7,614 bases of DNA from Gammaproteobacteria bacterium (lineage in GTDB: Bacteria; Pseudomonadota; Gammaproteobacteria; Steroidobacterales; Steroidobacteraceae): NCBI GenBank assembly GCA_020846815.1, contig JADLDF010000080.1, positions 1-7,614 of the forward strand, in the 5' to 3' direction. Positions within the stretch are counted from its first letter, which is position 1. Each line of letters starts with the position of its first letter. Shown piece by piece: positions 1 through 6,839 of this stretch. The position numbers and the translations under genes are program-made. The notes under the pieces were generated by a model. It was not told the DNA's origin. It saw nothing but the letters and a program-made list of their open reading frames with translations, and ran no database searches.

Positions 1-1352
1 CAGAAGCCGGTGCCGAGGCCCGCGAGGCAGGCCGCACCGAGCGCCGTCGTCTCGGTCACACGCGGGCGCACGACCGGCACGCCGAGGATGTCGGCCTGGA
101 ACTGCATCAGCAGGTCGTTCGCCGTCGCGCCACCGTCGACCCGCAACTCGAGCAGCGGCTGGCGGGCATCCTGCTGCATCGCCGCCAGCAGCTCCGCGCT
201 CTGGAAGGCGATCGACTCGAGCGCGGCGCGCGCCAGATGCGCGCGCGTGCTGCCGCGGCTGAGGCCGACGATGGTGCCGCGGGCATGCGGATCCCAGTGC
301 GGGCTGCCGAGGCCCGTGAACGCCGGCACGAGGTAGACGCCGCCGTTGTCGGCCACGCTCGCGGCCAGTGCCTCGACGTCGGCCGAGCGCTCGACCAGGC
401 CGAGCCCGTCGCGCAGCCACTGCACGACCGCGCCGCCGACGAACACGCTGCCCTCGAGCGCGTACTGCGCCGCAGCGCCCTGCCGCTGCCAGGCCAGGGT
501 CGTCAGCAGGCGATTGCGCGAGGCCAGCGGCGCGGTGCCCGTGTTCATGAGCATGAAGCAGCCGGTGCCGTAGGTGTTCTTGGCCATGCCCGGCTGGAAG
601 CAGGCCTGCCCGAACAGCGCTGCCTGTTGGTCGCCGGCGATGCCCGCGAGGGGCAGGGCGTGGCCGCCGATCATCACCTCGATGCCGCAACCGGAAGACG
701 GCACGATCCGCGGCAGGCAGACGCGCGGAATCCCGAGCATGCGCAGCATCTCCTCCGACCAGTCGCCGGTCCGCAGGTCGTAGAGCAGGGTGCGGCTCGC
801 ATTGGTCGGATCGGTGACGTGCTCGCGGCCGCCGGAGAGTTTCCACACGAGCCAGCTGTCGACCGTGCCGAAAGCGAGCTCGCCTCGCGCGGCCCGCACG
901 CCCGCGTCGGGCAGGTGCTCGAGCATCCAGGCGAGCTTGGTGCCGGAGAAATACGGATCGAGCAGCAGGCCCGTGCAGCGCGCGACCTCGGGTTCGAAAC
1001 CACGGGCACGCAGCTCGGCGCAGTGGTCGGCGGTGCGCCGGTCCTGCCAGACGATCGCCGGACCGAGCGGCCGTCCGCTGGCGCGTTCCCAGAGCAGCGT
1101 CGTCTCGCGTTGGTTGGTGATACCGATCGCGGCGACGTCCCGCGGCGTCGCGCGGGCGCGCGCCAGCACCTCGTCGACGGTCGCGGCCTGGCTGTGCCAG
1201 ATCTCCTCGGGATCGTGCTCGACCCAGCCGGCCTTCGGGAAATGCTGTGCGAACTCGCGCTGGGCGAGCGCCACGACCGCGCCCGAGTGGTCGAAGAGGA
1301 TGGAACGGGAACTGGTCGTGCCCTGGTCCAGGGCGAGCACGAGCTGTGGCAT
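1..1352 (-). CDS. glpK: Glycerol kinase (partial, C-terminus beyond left edge)
   Basis: Cytoplasmic FGGY-family kinase that converts glycerol and ATP to sn-glycerol-3-phosphate. The start at 1352 gives [16 protein letters not shown], with the family's N-terminal phosphate-binding segment at residues 8-16. A strong GGGAGG Shine-Dalgarno (complement of 1357-1362) lies 4 nt upstream. The glycerol-contacting residues known from the E. coli enzyme all have counterparts: R82-E83 in NQRETT, W102 in IVWQDRR, Y134 in DPYFSGTK and D241-Q242 in [13 protein letters not shown]. Also visible are [10 protein letters not shown] (259-268), [14 protein letters not shown] and the late ATP-domain segment [11 protein letters not shown]. 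The frame is open through 450 codons and leaves the window in LAGLGTGF, about 50 residues short of the usual ~500. It lies 46 bp downstream of glpD on the same strand, so co-transcription is likely. No frameshift or missing key residue was seen. Confidence 0.97.
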   Translation of the reverse strand, partial: MPQLVLALDQGTTSSRSILFDHSGAVVALAQREFAQHFPKAGWVEHDPEEIWHSQAATVDEVLARARATPRDVAAIGITNQRETTLLWERASGRPLGPAIVWQDRRTADHCAELRARGFEPEVARCTGLLLDPYFSGTKLAWMLEHLPDAGVRAARGELAFGTVDSWLVWKLSGGREHVTDPTNASRTLLYDLRTGDWSEEMLRMLGIPRVCLPRIVPSSGCGIEVMIGGHALPLAGIAGDQQAALFGQACFQPGMAKNTYGTGCFMLMNTGTAPLASRNRLLTTLAWQRQGAAAQYALEGSVFVGGAVVQWLRDGLGLVERSADVEALAASVADNGGVYLVPAFTGLGSPHWDPHARGTIVGLSRGSTRAHLARAALESIAFQSAELLAAMQQDARQPLLELRVDGGATANDLLMQFQADILGVPVVRPRVTETTALGAACLAGLGTGF

Positions 1353-1398
1353 CTGTCCTCCCGGCGTTGCGCCGCGCAGCGCACGGCCGGGATCGATC

Positions 1399-2913
1399 CT
1401 AGCGATCGAGCGGATGCGCTGCGAGCCAGGCGTCGAGCCGCGCCGCGGCGTCCGCCGCCAGGTGCAGCCCGAGCCGGGAGCGTCGCCACAGGATGTCGTC
1501 GGCGCAGCGCGCGTATTCGTGGCGGCGCAGCCAGTCGATCTCCGCGGCATGCAGGCCCGGCAGGACCTGCTCGCCGAGCGCGGCGATCGAGTCTGCGCCC
1601 CGCAGCATCCACGCCATGCGCGTGCCATAGGCGCGTGCCCAGCGATGGCGCAGCATCGCAGGCAGCCACGACCATTGCTGTGCCAGCGAGTGCTCGAAGC
1701 GTGCGAAATCGGCATCCGGCAGGTCGCCGCCGGGCAGGGTGGCACGATGCGTCCAGCCGCGCACGGAGTGCCCGAGCTGGGGCGCGAGGCGTTCCAGCGC
1801 CTCTTCGGCGAGGCGTCGATAGGTGGTGAGCTTGCCGCCGAATATGCTCAGCAGCGGCGGCTGCTCGTCGTCGAGCTCGAGCGAATAGTCGCGCGTCACG
1901 CTGGCCGCGCTGCCGGCCGCGTCGTCGAGCAGCGGGCGGACGCCCGAGTAGGTCGCCACGATCTCGTGCGGCTCGACCGGCCGGCGGAACCAGCGCGTGG
2001 CCATGTCGCAGAGGTAGCGGACCTCGGTGGCGTCGATCGCGACCTCGGCAGGGTCGCCGTGGTATTCGACGTCGGTCGTGCCGAGCAGCGTGAAGTCGCG
2101 CTCGAACGGGATCGCGAACAGGATGCGGCCGTCCGGGTTCTGGAGCAGGTAGGCGAACTCGTGATCGAACAGCCGGCGCACGATCACGTGGCTGCCCTTG
2201 ACCAGCCGCAGCTGGCGCGTGGCATCGCGGTGCAGCACGCGGCCGAGGACTTCGTCGACCCAGGGACCGGCGGCATTGACGATCGCGCGCGCCTCGACCT
2301 CGAAGGACGGCGCCGCGGCCGGGCGCAGGGTGGCACGCCAGTTCGCGCCGTCGCGGACCGCGCGCTCGAGACGTGTACGCGTCAGCACGGTCGCGCCGCG
2401 CTCCGCGGCGTCGACGGCATTGAGCACCACCAGCCGCGCGTCCTCGACCCAGGCATCCGAATAGACGAAGCCGCGGTCAAAGCGGGGCTGGAGTACGACC
2501 CCGGCCGGATGGCGGCGCAGGTCGAGCGCGCCTGACCTAAGCAGCCGGCGGCGCCTCGCCAGGTGGTCGTAGAGGAACAGCCCGGCGCGGATCATCCACG
2601 ACCACCGCAGATGCGAGTCCTGGGGCATCACGAAACGCAGCGGCCGGATGATGTGCGGCGCGGCCCCGAGCAGGACCTCGCGTTCCTGCAGCGCCTTGCG
2701 GACCAGCCGCAACTCGCCGTGCTCGAGGTAGCGCAGCCCGCCGTGGATCAGCTTGGTACTGGCGGACGAGGTGTGGGCGGCGAGGTCGTCGCGCTCGCAC
2801 AGCAGTACCCGCAGGCCGCGTCCCGCGGCATCGCGTGCGATGCCTGCTCCATTGATGCCGCCACCGATCACGAGCAGGTCGAAGGGAGCGGTCGGGCGGG
2901 GGCGGTCGTGCAT
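1399..2913 (-). CDS. glpD: Aerobic glycerol-3-phosphate dehydrogenase (FAD, quinone-linked)
   Basis: Membrane-associated flavoenzyme that oxidises sn-glycerol-3-phosphate to dihydroxyacetone phosphate and reduces the respiratory quinone pool. The 504-residue length matches the family (about 500). The N-terminal Rossmann fold has the dinucleotide motif [10 protein letters not shown] (residues 15-24), with the FAD-ribose acid E40 at the end of the second strand. The family signature [13 protein letters not shown] follows at 52-64. [11 protein letters not shown] in the middle and the [18 protein letters not shown] segment before the C-terminal domain are also characteristic. ATG at 2913 is chosen because the Rossmann strand starts about 12 residues later; upstream Shine-Dalgarno complementarity is weak. 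It is the first gene of a probable glpD-glpK operon and is divergent from the RNA-binding protein gene. AnaerobicGlpA is a paralogous alternative, but length and context favour GlpD. Confidence 0.97.
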   Translation of the reverse strand: MHDRPRPTAPFDLLVIGGGINGAGIARDAAGRGLRVLLCERDDLAAHTSSASTKLIHGGLRYLEHGELRLVRKALQEREVLLGAAPHIIRPLRFVMPQDSHLRWSWMIRAGLFLYDHLARRRRLLRSGALDLRRHPAGVVLQPRFDRGFVYSDAWVEDARLVVLNAVDAAERGATVLTRTRLERAVRDGANWRATLRPAAAPSFEVEARAIVNAAGPWVDEVLGRVLHRDATRQLRLVKGSHVIVRRLFDHEFAYLLQNPDGRILFAIPFERDFTLLGTTDVEYHGDPAEVAIDATEVRYLCDMATRWFRRPVEPHEIVATYSGVRPLLDDAAGSAASVTRDYSLELDDEQPPLLSIFGGKLTTYRRLAEEALERLAPQLGHSVRGWTHRATLPGGDLPDADFARFEHSLAQQWSWLPAMLRHRWARAYGTRMAWMLRGADSIAALGEQVLPGLHAAEIDWLRRHEYARCADDILWRRSRLGLHLAADAAARLDAWLAAHPLDR

Positions 2914-2957
2914 CAGCGAAGGGCGCCGCGCGTCACGAGTCTGGGGGGCGCCGCGGT

Positions 2958-2998
2958 CGGCGGCACTATATCGTGTATCGCGCCCGGTCCGGCGGCAC
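2958..2998. repeat. 9-bp direct repeat CGGCGGCAC flanking the glpD -10
   Basis: CGGCGGCAC occurs at 2958-2966 and again at 2990-2998. The 32-bp start-to-start spacing is about three helical turns. Each copy is preceded by GGTC, with one extra C in the second. The copies overlap the downstream edge of the tentative glpD -10 and its -35 position, which would suit a regulator site. In DNA this rich in GGC it could also be chance. It does not resemble the inverted, AT-rich GlpR operator of E. coli. Confidence 0.3.
2965..2993 (-). promoter_or_regulatory. Tentative glpD promoter
   Basis: On the minus strand TATAGT (complement of 2965-2970) matches the sigma70 -10 consensus at five of six positions. 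It would place transcription start near 2958, giving a leader of about 45 nt before the glpD ATG. The hexamer at -35 spacing (complement of 2988-2993, GCCGGA) is a poor match. The promoter would therefore need an activator or is weak. This is a sequence guess only. Confidence 0.35.
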
Positions 2999-3170
2999 GT
3001 CTTCGACCCTCGGGCTGCGGCTCCACTCAGCCGGCAGGAAACCCCTGCAAACCAAGGCTTTTCCCGTGATCGCGACCCTTTCGTCGCAGCCCCGGACGTG
3101 TAAGAATCAGCCTACGCCGCCCTTAGTGCGGTGCAGTACAGAGAACGGGCAACAGACGCGCGAAAAGGGC

Positions 3171-3197
3171 TTGCGTTTCTGTGCGCTATGCTATTCT
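3171..3197 (+). promoter_or_regulatory. Extended -10 promoter for the RRM-protein gene
   Basis: TGCTATTCT at 3189-3197 is an extended -10 element: TG, one base, then TATTCT (4 of 6 matches to consensus). TTGCGT at 3171-3176 is a recognisable -35, but the 15-bp spacer is short, which an extended -10 can compensate for. Transcription would start near 3204, about 180 nt upstream of the start codon at 3385. Confidence 0.5.
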
Positions 3198-3203
3198 CGT
3201 TTC

Positions 3204-3384
3204 CGATCGTTGCCTTTCCGTCTGCATCCCCTGGCGTATTTCGCGCCTGTCTGCATCGCCGAAGCGTCATCGATCAGGTGGCCTGGACGCCGCCCGGGGA
3301 TTTGCGATCCGGCTCCCGCCGGTCCCGCGACTCCTCGATCGCAGTCCCGACCGTGTACGTGTCCTTTATTTGGTGTTCTCAGAG
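3204..3384 (+). promoter_or_regulatory. Long, foldable 5' leader of the RRM-protein gene
   Basis: The predicted leader is about 180 nt. It contains a nested structure: an outer stem TTGCGATC (3302-3309) with GATCGCAG (3337-3344; seven Watson-Crick pairs plus one U-G), and inside it the hairpin CGGC-TCCC-GCCG (3310-3321). GTCTGCATC is repeated directly at 3220-3228 and 3249-3257. The start codon is preceded by a poor ribosome-binding site: AGAG abuts the ATG, and GGTG lies 9 nt upstream. Long structured leaders are known for bacterial cold-shock mRNAs such as cspA. A similar thermosensing or autoregulatory role here is inference. No known riboswitch class is recognised. Confidence 0.4.
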
Positions 3385-3786
3385 ATGGCGAAAATTTACG
3401 TAGGCAACCTGCCTTTCTCGGCTGACGAAGCCGCGGTGCGGGATCTGTTCTCTCAGCATGGTACGGTCGAGTCCGTGTCCCTGCCGGTCGATCGCGACAC
3501 GGGCCGCCCGCGCGGCTTCGGGTTCGTCGAGATGTCGCAGGCCGATGCGGCCCGTGCGATCCAGTCGCTGAACGGCTATTCGATGCAGGGTCGTCCGCTA
3601 CGCGTCAACGAAGCGCAGGATCGTCCGCGCACCGGTGGTCCGGGCGGCGGCGGTGGCGGTGGTGGTTACCGCGGCGGCGGCGGCGGTGGTGGCGGTGGCT
3701 ATCGTGGCGGCAGCGGTGGTGGCGGCGGTGGCGGTGGCTATCGCGGCGGTGGCAGCGGTGGCGGCGGCGGCGGTGGCCGCTGGTAA
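3385..3786 (+). CDS. Single-RRM glycine-rich RNA-binding protein
   Basis: A 133-residue cytoplasmic RNA-binding protein with one RNA-recognition motif at about residues 3-76. RNP2 is IYVGNL (4-9) and RNP1 is RGFGFVEM (43-50). The two aromatic RNP1 residues and RNP2 Tyr5 that stack on bases are present; the last RNP1 position is Met rather than the usual aromatic residue. From residue 84 the tail is almost pure glycine, broken by three YRGG units (Tyr95, Tyr106, Tyr119) and ending in GRW. This resembles eukaryotic glycine-rich proteins and the bacterial and cyanobacterial Rbp family, often linked to cold stress. ATG at 3385 is chosen because the RRM begins at residue 3; the frame is open 68 codons further upstream, but that part has no RRM homology and overlaps the promoter. 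It stands alone, with its own promoter and terminator. Its RNA targets cannot be read from sequence. Confidence 0.93.
   Translation: MAKIYVGNLPFSADEAAVRDLFSQHGTVESVSLPVDRDTGRPRGFGFVEMSQADAARAIQSLNGYSMQGRPLRVNEAQDRPRTGGPGGGGGGGGYRGGGGGGGGGYRGGSGGGGGGGGYRGGGSGGGGGGGRW
3643..3780 (+). repeat. (GGN)n glycine-codon tract with YRGG units
   Basis: About 138 bases of nearly uninterrupted GGC/GGT codons form the C-terminal tail of the RRM protein. Three TAY-CGY interruptions occur about every 11-13 codons, plus two Ser codons. The tract codes for a disordered tail, but at DNA level it is low-complexity and slippage-prone. Its closely spaced GG pairs could support two-tier G-quadruplexes on the coding strand and mRNA. 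Confidence 0.85.
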
Positions 3787-3810
3787 GACCAGTCGCATAC
3801 GGCTTTCGCG

Positions 3811-3843
3811 CAAGGCCCGTCTCCGGACGGGCCTTGCCGTTTC
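3811..3843 (+). terminator. Rho-independent terminator after the RRM gene
   Basis: A perfect 11-bp stem, CAAGGCCCGTC (3811-3821) with GACGGGCCTTG (3826-3836), closes on the loop TCCG. This is a UNCG-type tetraloop on a C-G pair, which is unusually stable. The T-tract is poor (CCGTTT). It sits 24 bp after the RRM stop and between convergent genes, so it may also limit read-through from the methyltransferase side, although no T-run follows on the minus strand. Confidence 0.75.
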
Positions 3844-3909
3844 CGGGGTCCGGAGTTCCCAGGCGGTGAGCTTGCGGTATCTGCCGGCTGCGGAGCGCGA
3901 GGGCGTCTA

Positions 3910-4533
3910 CTATCCCTGGCGTCGCCAGATCCGCAGCTGGTTGTTCGCCGGCATGGTGTGATCGGCGATCGGGTCCAGATCCTGTGCGGCTGCCAGCCCG
4001 TCGATCCATTCGGCGTCGCGGATGCCGCTGGCCGGGTCGCGGGCCTGCAGCTCGGCATCGAAGCGGGCATTGCTGTCGCTGGTGTAACGACCCGCGTAGC
4101 GGAACGGCCCGTAGACCACGAGCAGGGCGGCGGGTGCAAGCATGCGGCCGAGCCCGGCGAAGCACTCCGCCACCTGCGACCGCGACATGATGTGCAGCGT
4201 GTTGGCGCTGAAGGCGGCATCCCAGCGACCCTCGACACCAAGCGGGGCGGGCGGCCAGCCGCGTTGCGCGACATCGAGCTCGAGCGGCGCGAGCAGATTC
4301 GCGGAGCCTTCGAGTGCGACGCGCGCGCGCAGTCCCGGCAGCGAGCTCGCACGTTCGGTCGGCTGCCAGTGCAGCCAGGGCATCGACGCGGCGAAATACA
4401 CGGCATGCTGCCCCGTGCCGCTGCCGATCTCGAGCACTTCGCGCCGGTCGCGAAAGGTCTCGCGCAGGATCGCCAGGATCGGATCGCGGTTACGGGCACA
4501 GGCGGCGGAAAACGGCAGGTCGGGTGTATTCAT
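3910..4533 (-). CDS. DUF938-family SAM-dependent methyltransferase
   Basis: A 207-residue class I methyltransferase, the normal length for DUF938 (a family that includes human METTL26), whose substrate is not established. The N-terminus carries the family segment PFSAACARNRDPIL (7-20). SAM-binding motif I is VLEIGSGTGQHA (33-44). NTLHIMS (111-117) lies at the motif IV region, followed by YGPFRYAGRYTSDSN (141-155) and the DPASGIRD segment (166-173). The C-terminus has MPANNQLRIWRR (194-205). ATG at 4533 is chosen because the family motif begins at residue 7; the upstream ribosome-binding site is weak. It starts 13 bp after the stop of the oxidoreductase remnant, so it is probably the last gene of the transporter operon, and it converges on the RRM gene. 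No defect was seen. The family assignment rests on remembered motif order. Confidence 0.9.
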   Translation of the reverse strand: MNTPDLPFSAACARNRDPILAILRETFRDRREVLEIGSGTGQHAVYFAASMPWLHWQPTERASSLPGLRARVALEGSANLLAPLELDVAQRGWPPAPLGVEGRWDAAFSANTLHIMSRSQVAECFAGLGRMLAPAALLVVYGPFRYAGRYTSDSNARFDAELQARDPASGIRDAEWIDGLAAAQDLDPIADHTMPANNQLRIWRRQG

Positions 4534-4546
4534 CGGCAGGACTCGT

Positions 4547-4897
4547 TCACGAGGCGACGTGCACCAGCTGCTTGCCGACGTTGCGTCCCTCGAACAGTCG
4601 GATCAGCGCCTGCGGCATCCGTTCCAGGTCCTCGAGGATGTCTTCCTGGTAGCGCAGTCGGCTCGCGGCGATCCACTGCGCCATGGCCGCCTCGGCACGC
4701 GGGAAACGATCCGCCATCTCGTAGATGAAAAAGGCCTCCATACGGGCCATCTCCTTGAAGATCGAGAACGCGTTGCGCAGCGTATGGGGCCGCGCCACGC
4801 CGTCGACGTACTGCGAGATCGCGCCGCACAGCACGACCCGTGCGTGGTGTCGCAGGTGCGCGAGCAGCCACTGGCGGTTGACGAGTGGCTGCGGCAC
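4547..4897 (-). pseudogene. C-terminal remnant of an MDR NADP-dependent oxidoreductase
   Basis: The reading frame (116 codons from GTG at 4897) matches only the last third of zinc-free medium-chain reductases of the leukotriene-B4 dehydrogenase/alkenal reductase type, which are normally about 335-345 residues. Recognisable family segments are ARVVLCGAISQY (19-30), ARMEAFFIYEMADRFP (51-66), LRYQEDILEDLE (81-92), and the terminal IRLFEGRNVGKQLVHV (99-114). The catalytic N-terminal domain and the Rossmann nucleotide-binding motif are absent. Homology fades upstream of about residue 11, where the sequence runs straight into the transporter gene's 3' end. The remaining frame has no stop or shift. 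AGGGG (complement of 4905-4909) lies 7 nt before the GTG and overlaps the transporter stop, so a short protein could still be made. It is called a pseudogene because a free-standing C-terminal third should not bind cofactor; a repurposed small protein is the alternative. Confidence 0.75.
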
Positions 4898-4907
4898 CGG
4901 CGCGCCC

Positions 4908-6551
4908 CTAGAGATCGTTGCCGCGCGATTCCTTCATCAGGAACAGCGACAGCAAGAAGCAGCTGCCCATGACGACGATCGGATACCAGAGGCCCGACAG
5001 CACGTCGCCGGTGCGAGCCACCAGCCAGGCGGCCGTCAGGGGCATGAAGCCGCCGAACCAGGCGCTGGTCAGATGGTAGGGCACCGACAGCGCGGTGTAG
5101 CGGATGCGCGTCGGGAAGATCTCGGTGAGCCAGGCGGCACCGGGACCGCAGGTCAGGCCCGCGCCGACGATCATCGCCAGGATCAGCGCGATCAGCTTCA
5201 GATGCGTGGCGCTGAGATCGGCGAGCGAGTCGATCCGCGGCGTCGCTGCGGCGGCTGGATAGCCGGCCGTGGCCAGTGCCGCGGCCAGTGCTTCGCGGTC
5301 GAAACCCTCGAGCCGTCGGCCGGCCACTTCGATCGTCAGCGGCACGTCGCCCGGCGCCGCGGCGTTGGCGTAGGAGATGCCGCGTTTGGCAAGGTAGTCG
5401 CGCGCGCGCGTGGCGTCGTCGAGCTGCGCTGCATCGGCGAAGGGATCGAAGCGCGTCGGTGCGGCATGCACGGTGACCGGCGCGCGCTGCTGTGCGGCCG
5501 CGAGGTCCGGGCTGCCGACCGCGAGCAGGCCGCTGTAGGCCGGCATCACGGCGAGCGAGGCGAGCAGCATGCCGGTGAGCATCACCGGGCGGCGTCCGAT
5601 CCGGTCGGAGAGTGCGCCGGCCGCGGCATAGATCGGCACGCCGAGCAGCAGTGCGACCACGATCACGACCGACGTGGTGCCGGAGTCGAGCAGCAGCGCG
5701 GTCTGCAGGAACACCATCGAATAGAACTGCGCCGTGTACCAGCTGATAGCCATCGCGGCCGCTACGACGATGGCCGCGAGCATGCGGCGCGCGTTCTCGC
5801 GCTGGAACAGGCTCTCGACGATCGGTGAGCGTGACAGCTGGCCGCTGCGCTTGAGCTCGGCGAACAGTGGTGACTCCTGCAGCTTCAGGCGGATGTAGAC
5901 CGACAGGCCGAGCAGCACGACCGAGACCAGGAACGGAATGCGCCAGCCCCAGGCACGAAAGGCCTGCTCGCCGAGCGCGGCGCGACAGGCGAGGATCACC
6001 AGCAGCGACAGCACCAGCCCGAGCGTGGCGGTCGTCTGGATCCAGCTCGTGAAGTAGCCGCGACGCTCCTTGCGGGCGTGCTCGGCGATGTAGACCGCAG
6101 CGCCGCCGAACTCGCCGCCGAGCGCGAGGCCCTGGATCAGCCGCAGCGACACCAGCAGGGCCGGCGCCCACCAGCCGATGCTCTCGAACGTGGGCAGCAC
6201 GCCGACCAGCGCGGTCGAGGCGCCCATGAGCACGATCGTGATCAGGAAAGTGCGCTTGCGGCCGACGCGGTCGCCGAGGCGGCCGAAGATCAGCGCGCCG
6301 AGCGGTCGCACGGCGAAGCCGGCACCGAAGGTCGCGAGGCTCGCGAGCAGCGCCGCCGTGTCGTTGCCGGCCGGGAAGAACAGCGCGCCGAAGAACGTCG
6401 CGAGCGTGCCGTAGAGCATGAAGTCGTAGAATTCGAAGACAGTGCCGGTCGAGGCGGCGAGCACCACGCGCGACATCGGGGTGATCGCCGTCGCGGCCGG
6501 CGGCGCGTCGGTCACGGCGGCGGACGTCGGGGTCGAGGAGGACGGGCTCAT
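4908..6551 (-). CDS. MFS transporter, metabolite:H+ symporter (MHS) family, with large loop insertion
   Basis: A 547-residue inner-membrane secondary transporter, probably a proton symporter for a small metabolite or organic acid; the substrate cannot be read from sequence. Family marks are FEFYDFMLYG (39-48) in the first helix, loop 2-3 motif GRLGDRVGRKR (90-100) and its second-half counterpart LSDRIGRRP (314-322), GLALGGEFGG (141-150), WGWRIPFL (201-208) and EIFPTRIRYT (477-486). About 12 hydrophobic helices can be counted. Typical MHS proteins are about 430-450 residues. The extra length is a hydrophilic segment at about 345-448 between two helices of the second half. From memory, a related insertion occurs in some proteobacterial MHS proteins of about 550 residues. 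ATG at 6551 leaves a Ser/Thr/Ala-rich N-terminal tail of about 27 residues; the ribosome-binding site is weak. It is probably the first gene of a three-frame operon and is divergent from the hydrolase gene. Confidence 0.94.
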   Translation of the reverse strand: MSPSSSTPTSAAVTDAPPAATAITPMSRVVLAASTGTVFEFYDFMLYGTLATFFGALFFPAGNDTAALLASLATFGAGFAVRPLGALIFGRLGDRVGRKRTFLITIVLMGASTALVGVLPTFESIGWWAPALLVSLRLIQGLALGGEFGGAAVYIAEHARKERRGYFTSWIQTTATLGLVLSLLVILACRAALGEQAFRAWGWRIPFLVSVVLLGLSVYIRLKLQESPLFAELKRSGQLSRSPIVESLFQRENARRMLAAIVVAAAMAISWYTAQFYSMVFLQTALLLDSGTTSVVIVVALLLGVPIYAAAGALSDRIGRRPVMLTGMLLASLAVMPAYSGLLAVGSPDLAAAQQRAPVTVHAAPTRFDPFADAAQLDDATRARDYLAKRGISYANAAAPGDVPLTIEVAGRRLEGFDREALAAALATAGYPAAAATPRIDSLADLSATHLKLIALILAMIVGAGLTCGPGAAWLTEIFPTRIRYTALSVPYHLTSAWFGGFMPLTAAWLVARTGDVLSGLWYPIVVMGSCFLLSLFLMKESRGNDL

Positions 6552-6559
6552 GGGCGACT

Positions 6560-6595
6560 CGGGTGACGAAACCCGACGATTCTAGGCAGAATCGT
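6560..6595 (-). promoter_or_regulatory. Two abutting inverted repeats upstream of the transporter start
   Basis: ACGATTCT (6576-6583) and AGAATCGT (6588-6595) form a perfect 8-bp inverted repeat around AGGC. Directly next to it, CGGGT (6560-6564) and ACCCG (6571-6575) form a 5-bp stem around GACGAA. The pair ends 8 bp before the transporter ATG. On the minus strand the first palindrome contains TAGAAT (complement of 6579-6584), a 5-of-6 match to a -10 box, though no -35 is visible. The palindrome could be an operator overlapping a promoter, or both stems could be hairpins in the mRNA leader near the ribosome-binding region. Confidence 0.4.
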
Positions 6596-6839
6596 GCGAC
6601 CCCGGGGCCGGCCGGGCGGCCGTCGCGCAGCGGGAGACGATGCGCGTCGCGTCGGGCCCCACCGGACCGCACCGCGTGAAGCCGGCGCGGCGCGTGGCCA
6701 GGCCGGGCATTCGTAACGGTGGGTCGGGAACCGCGACCGCTCCTCGGGCGGCACCGCCGCCGCGCTCCGTTAACATGCGGGGCGCCACGAAGCCGCCGCG
6801 AGCCGCGCGGCGCGGTTGCAGGCGATTCCTGGAGCGAGC
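6596..6839. other. Divergent spacer between transporter and hydrolase genes
   Basis: This GC-rich spacer has no coding candidate I can support. TAACAT at 6771-6776 is a possible but weak -10 for the hydrolase gene (4 of 6 matches, no clear -35), which would give a leader of about 55 nt. GGAG at 6831-6834, 5 nt before the ATG at 6840, is a good ribosome-binding site and fixes the hydrolase start. Nothing else stands out. Confidence 0.45.

Larger units (their letters stand above)
2914..3384. other. Divergent intergenic control region between glpD and the RRM gene
   Basis: This 471-bp stretch has no protein-coding candidate I can support; its open frames have no recognisable motif and are short. 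It holds a tentative glpD promoter and a 9-bp direct repeat on the left. On the right are an extended -10 promoter and the leader of the RRM gene. The central part (about 2999-3170) contains nothing I can name. It is less GC-rich than the coding sequence around it, as expected for a regulatory region. Confidence 0.7.

Noticed and set aside
1393..1409. Small inverted repeat TCGATC/GATCGA over the glpD stop codon
   Set aside because: A 6-bp stem with no T-run is too weak for a terminator and is partly fixed by coding sequence. It does not argue against glpD-glpK co-transcription.
674..1675. 333-codon minus-strand open frame over glpD end and glpK
   Set aside because: It is an out-of-frame shadow of glpK. 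The true frame is open to the window edge and carries all glycerol kinase motifs.
237..1829. 530-codon plus-strand open frame opposite glpK and glpD
   Set aside because: It is antisense to two well-recognised genes, low-complexity Arg/Ala/Gly-rich, and has no domain motif. Such frames are expected in GC-rich DNA.
790..2535. 581-codon plus-strand open frame opposite glpK and glpD
   Set aside because: Same reason: it mirrors the minus-strand coding sequence and shows no family motif of its own.
2914..3384. Possible known riboswitch or small RNA gene in the divergent region
   Set aside because: No conserved core of a riboswitch class or known small RNA was recognised. The local stems are described only as a leader structure.
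3181..3384. 68-codon N-terminal extension of the RRM protein
   Set aside because: The frame is open, but it starts inside the predicted promoter, has no RRM-like sequence, and family members begin right at the RRM.
3643..3780. CRISPR or satellite array
   Set aside because: The repetition is of glycine codons inside a coding frame, with no constant repeat and variable spacer pattern.
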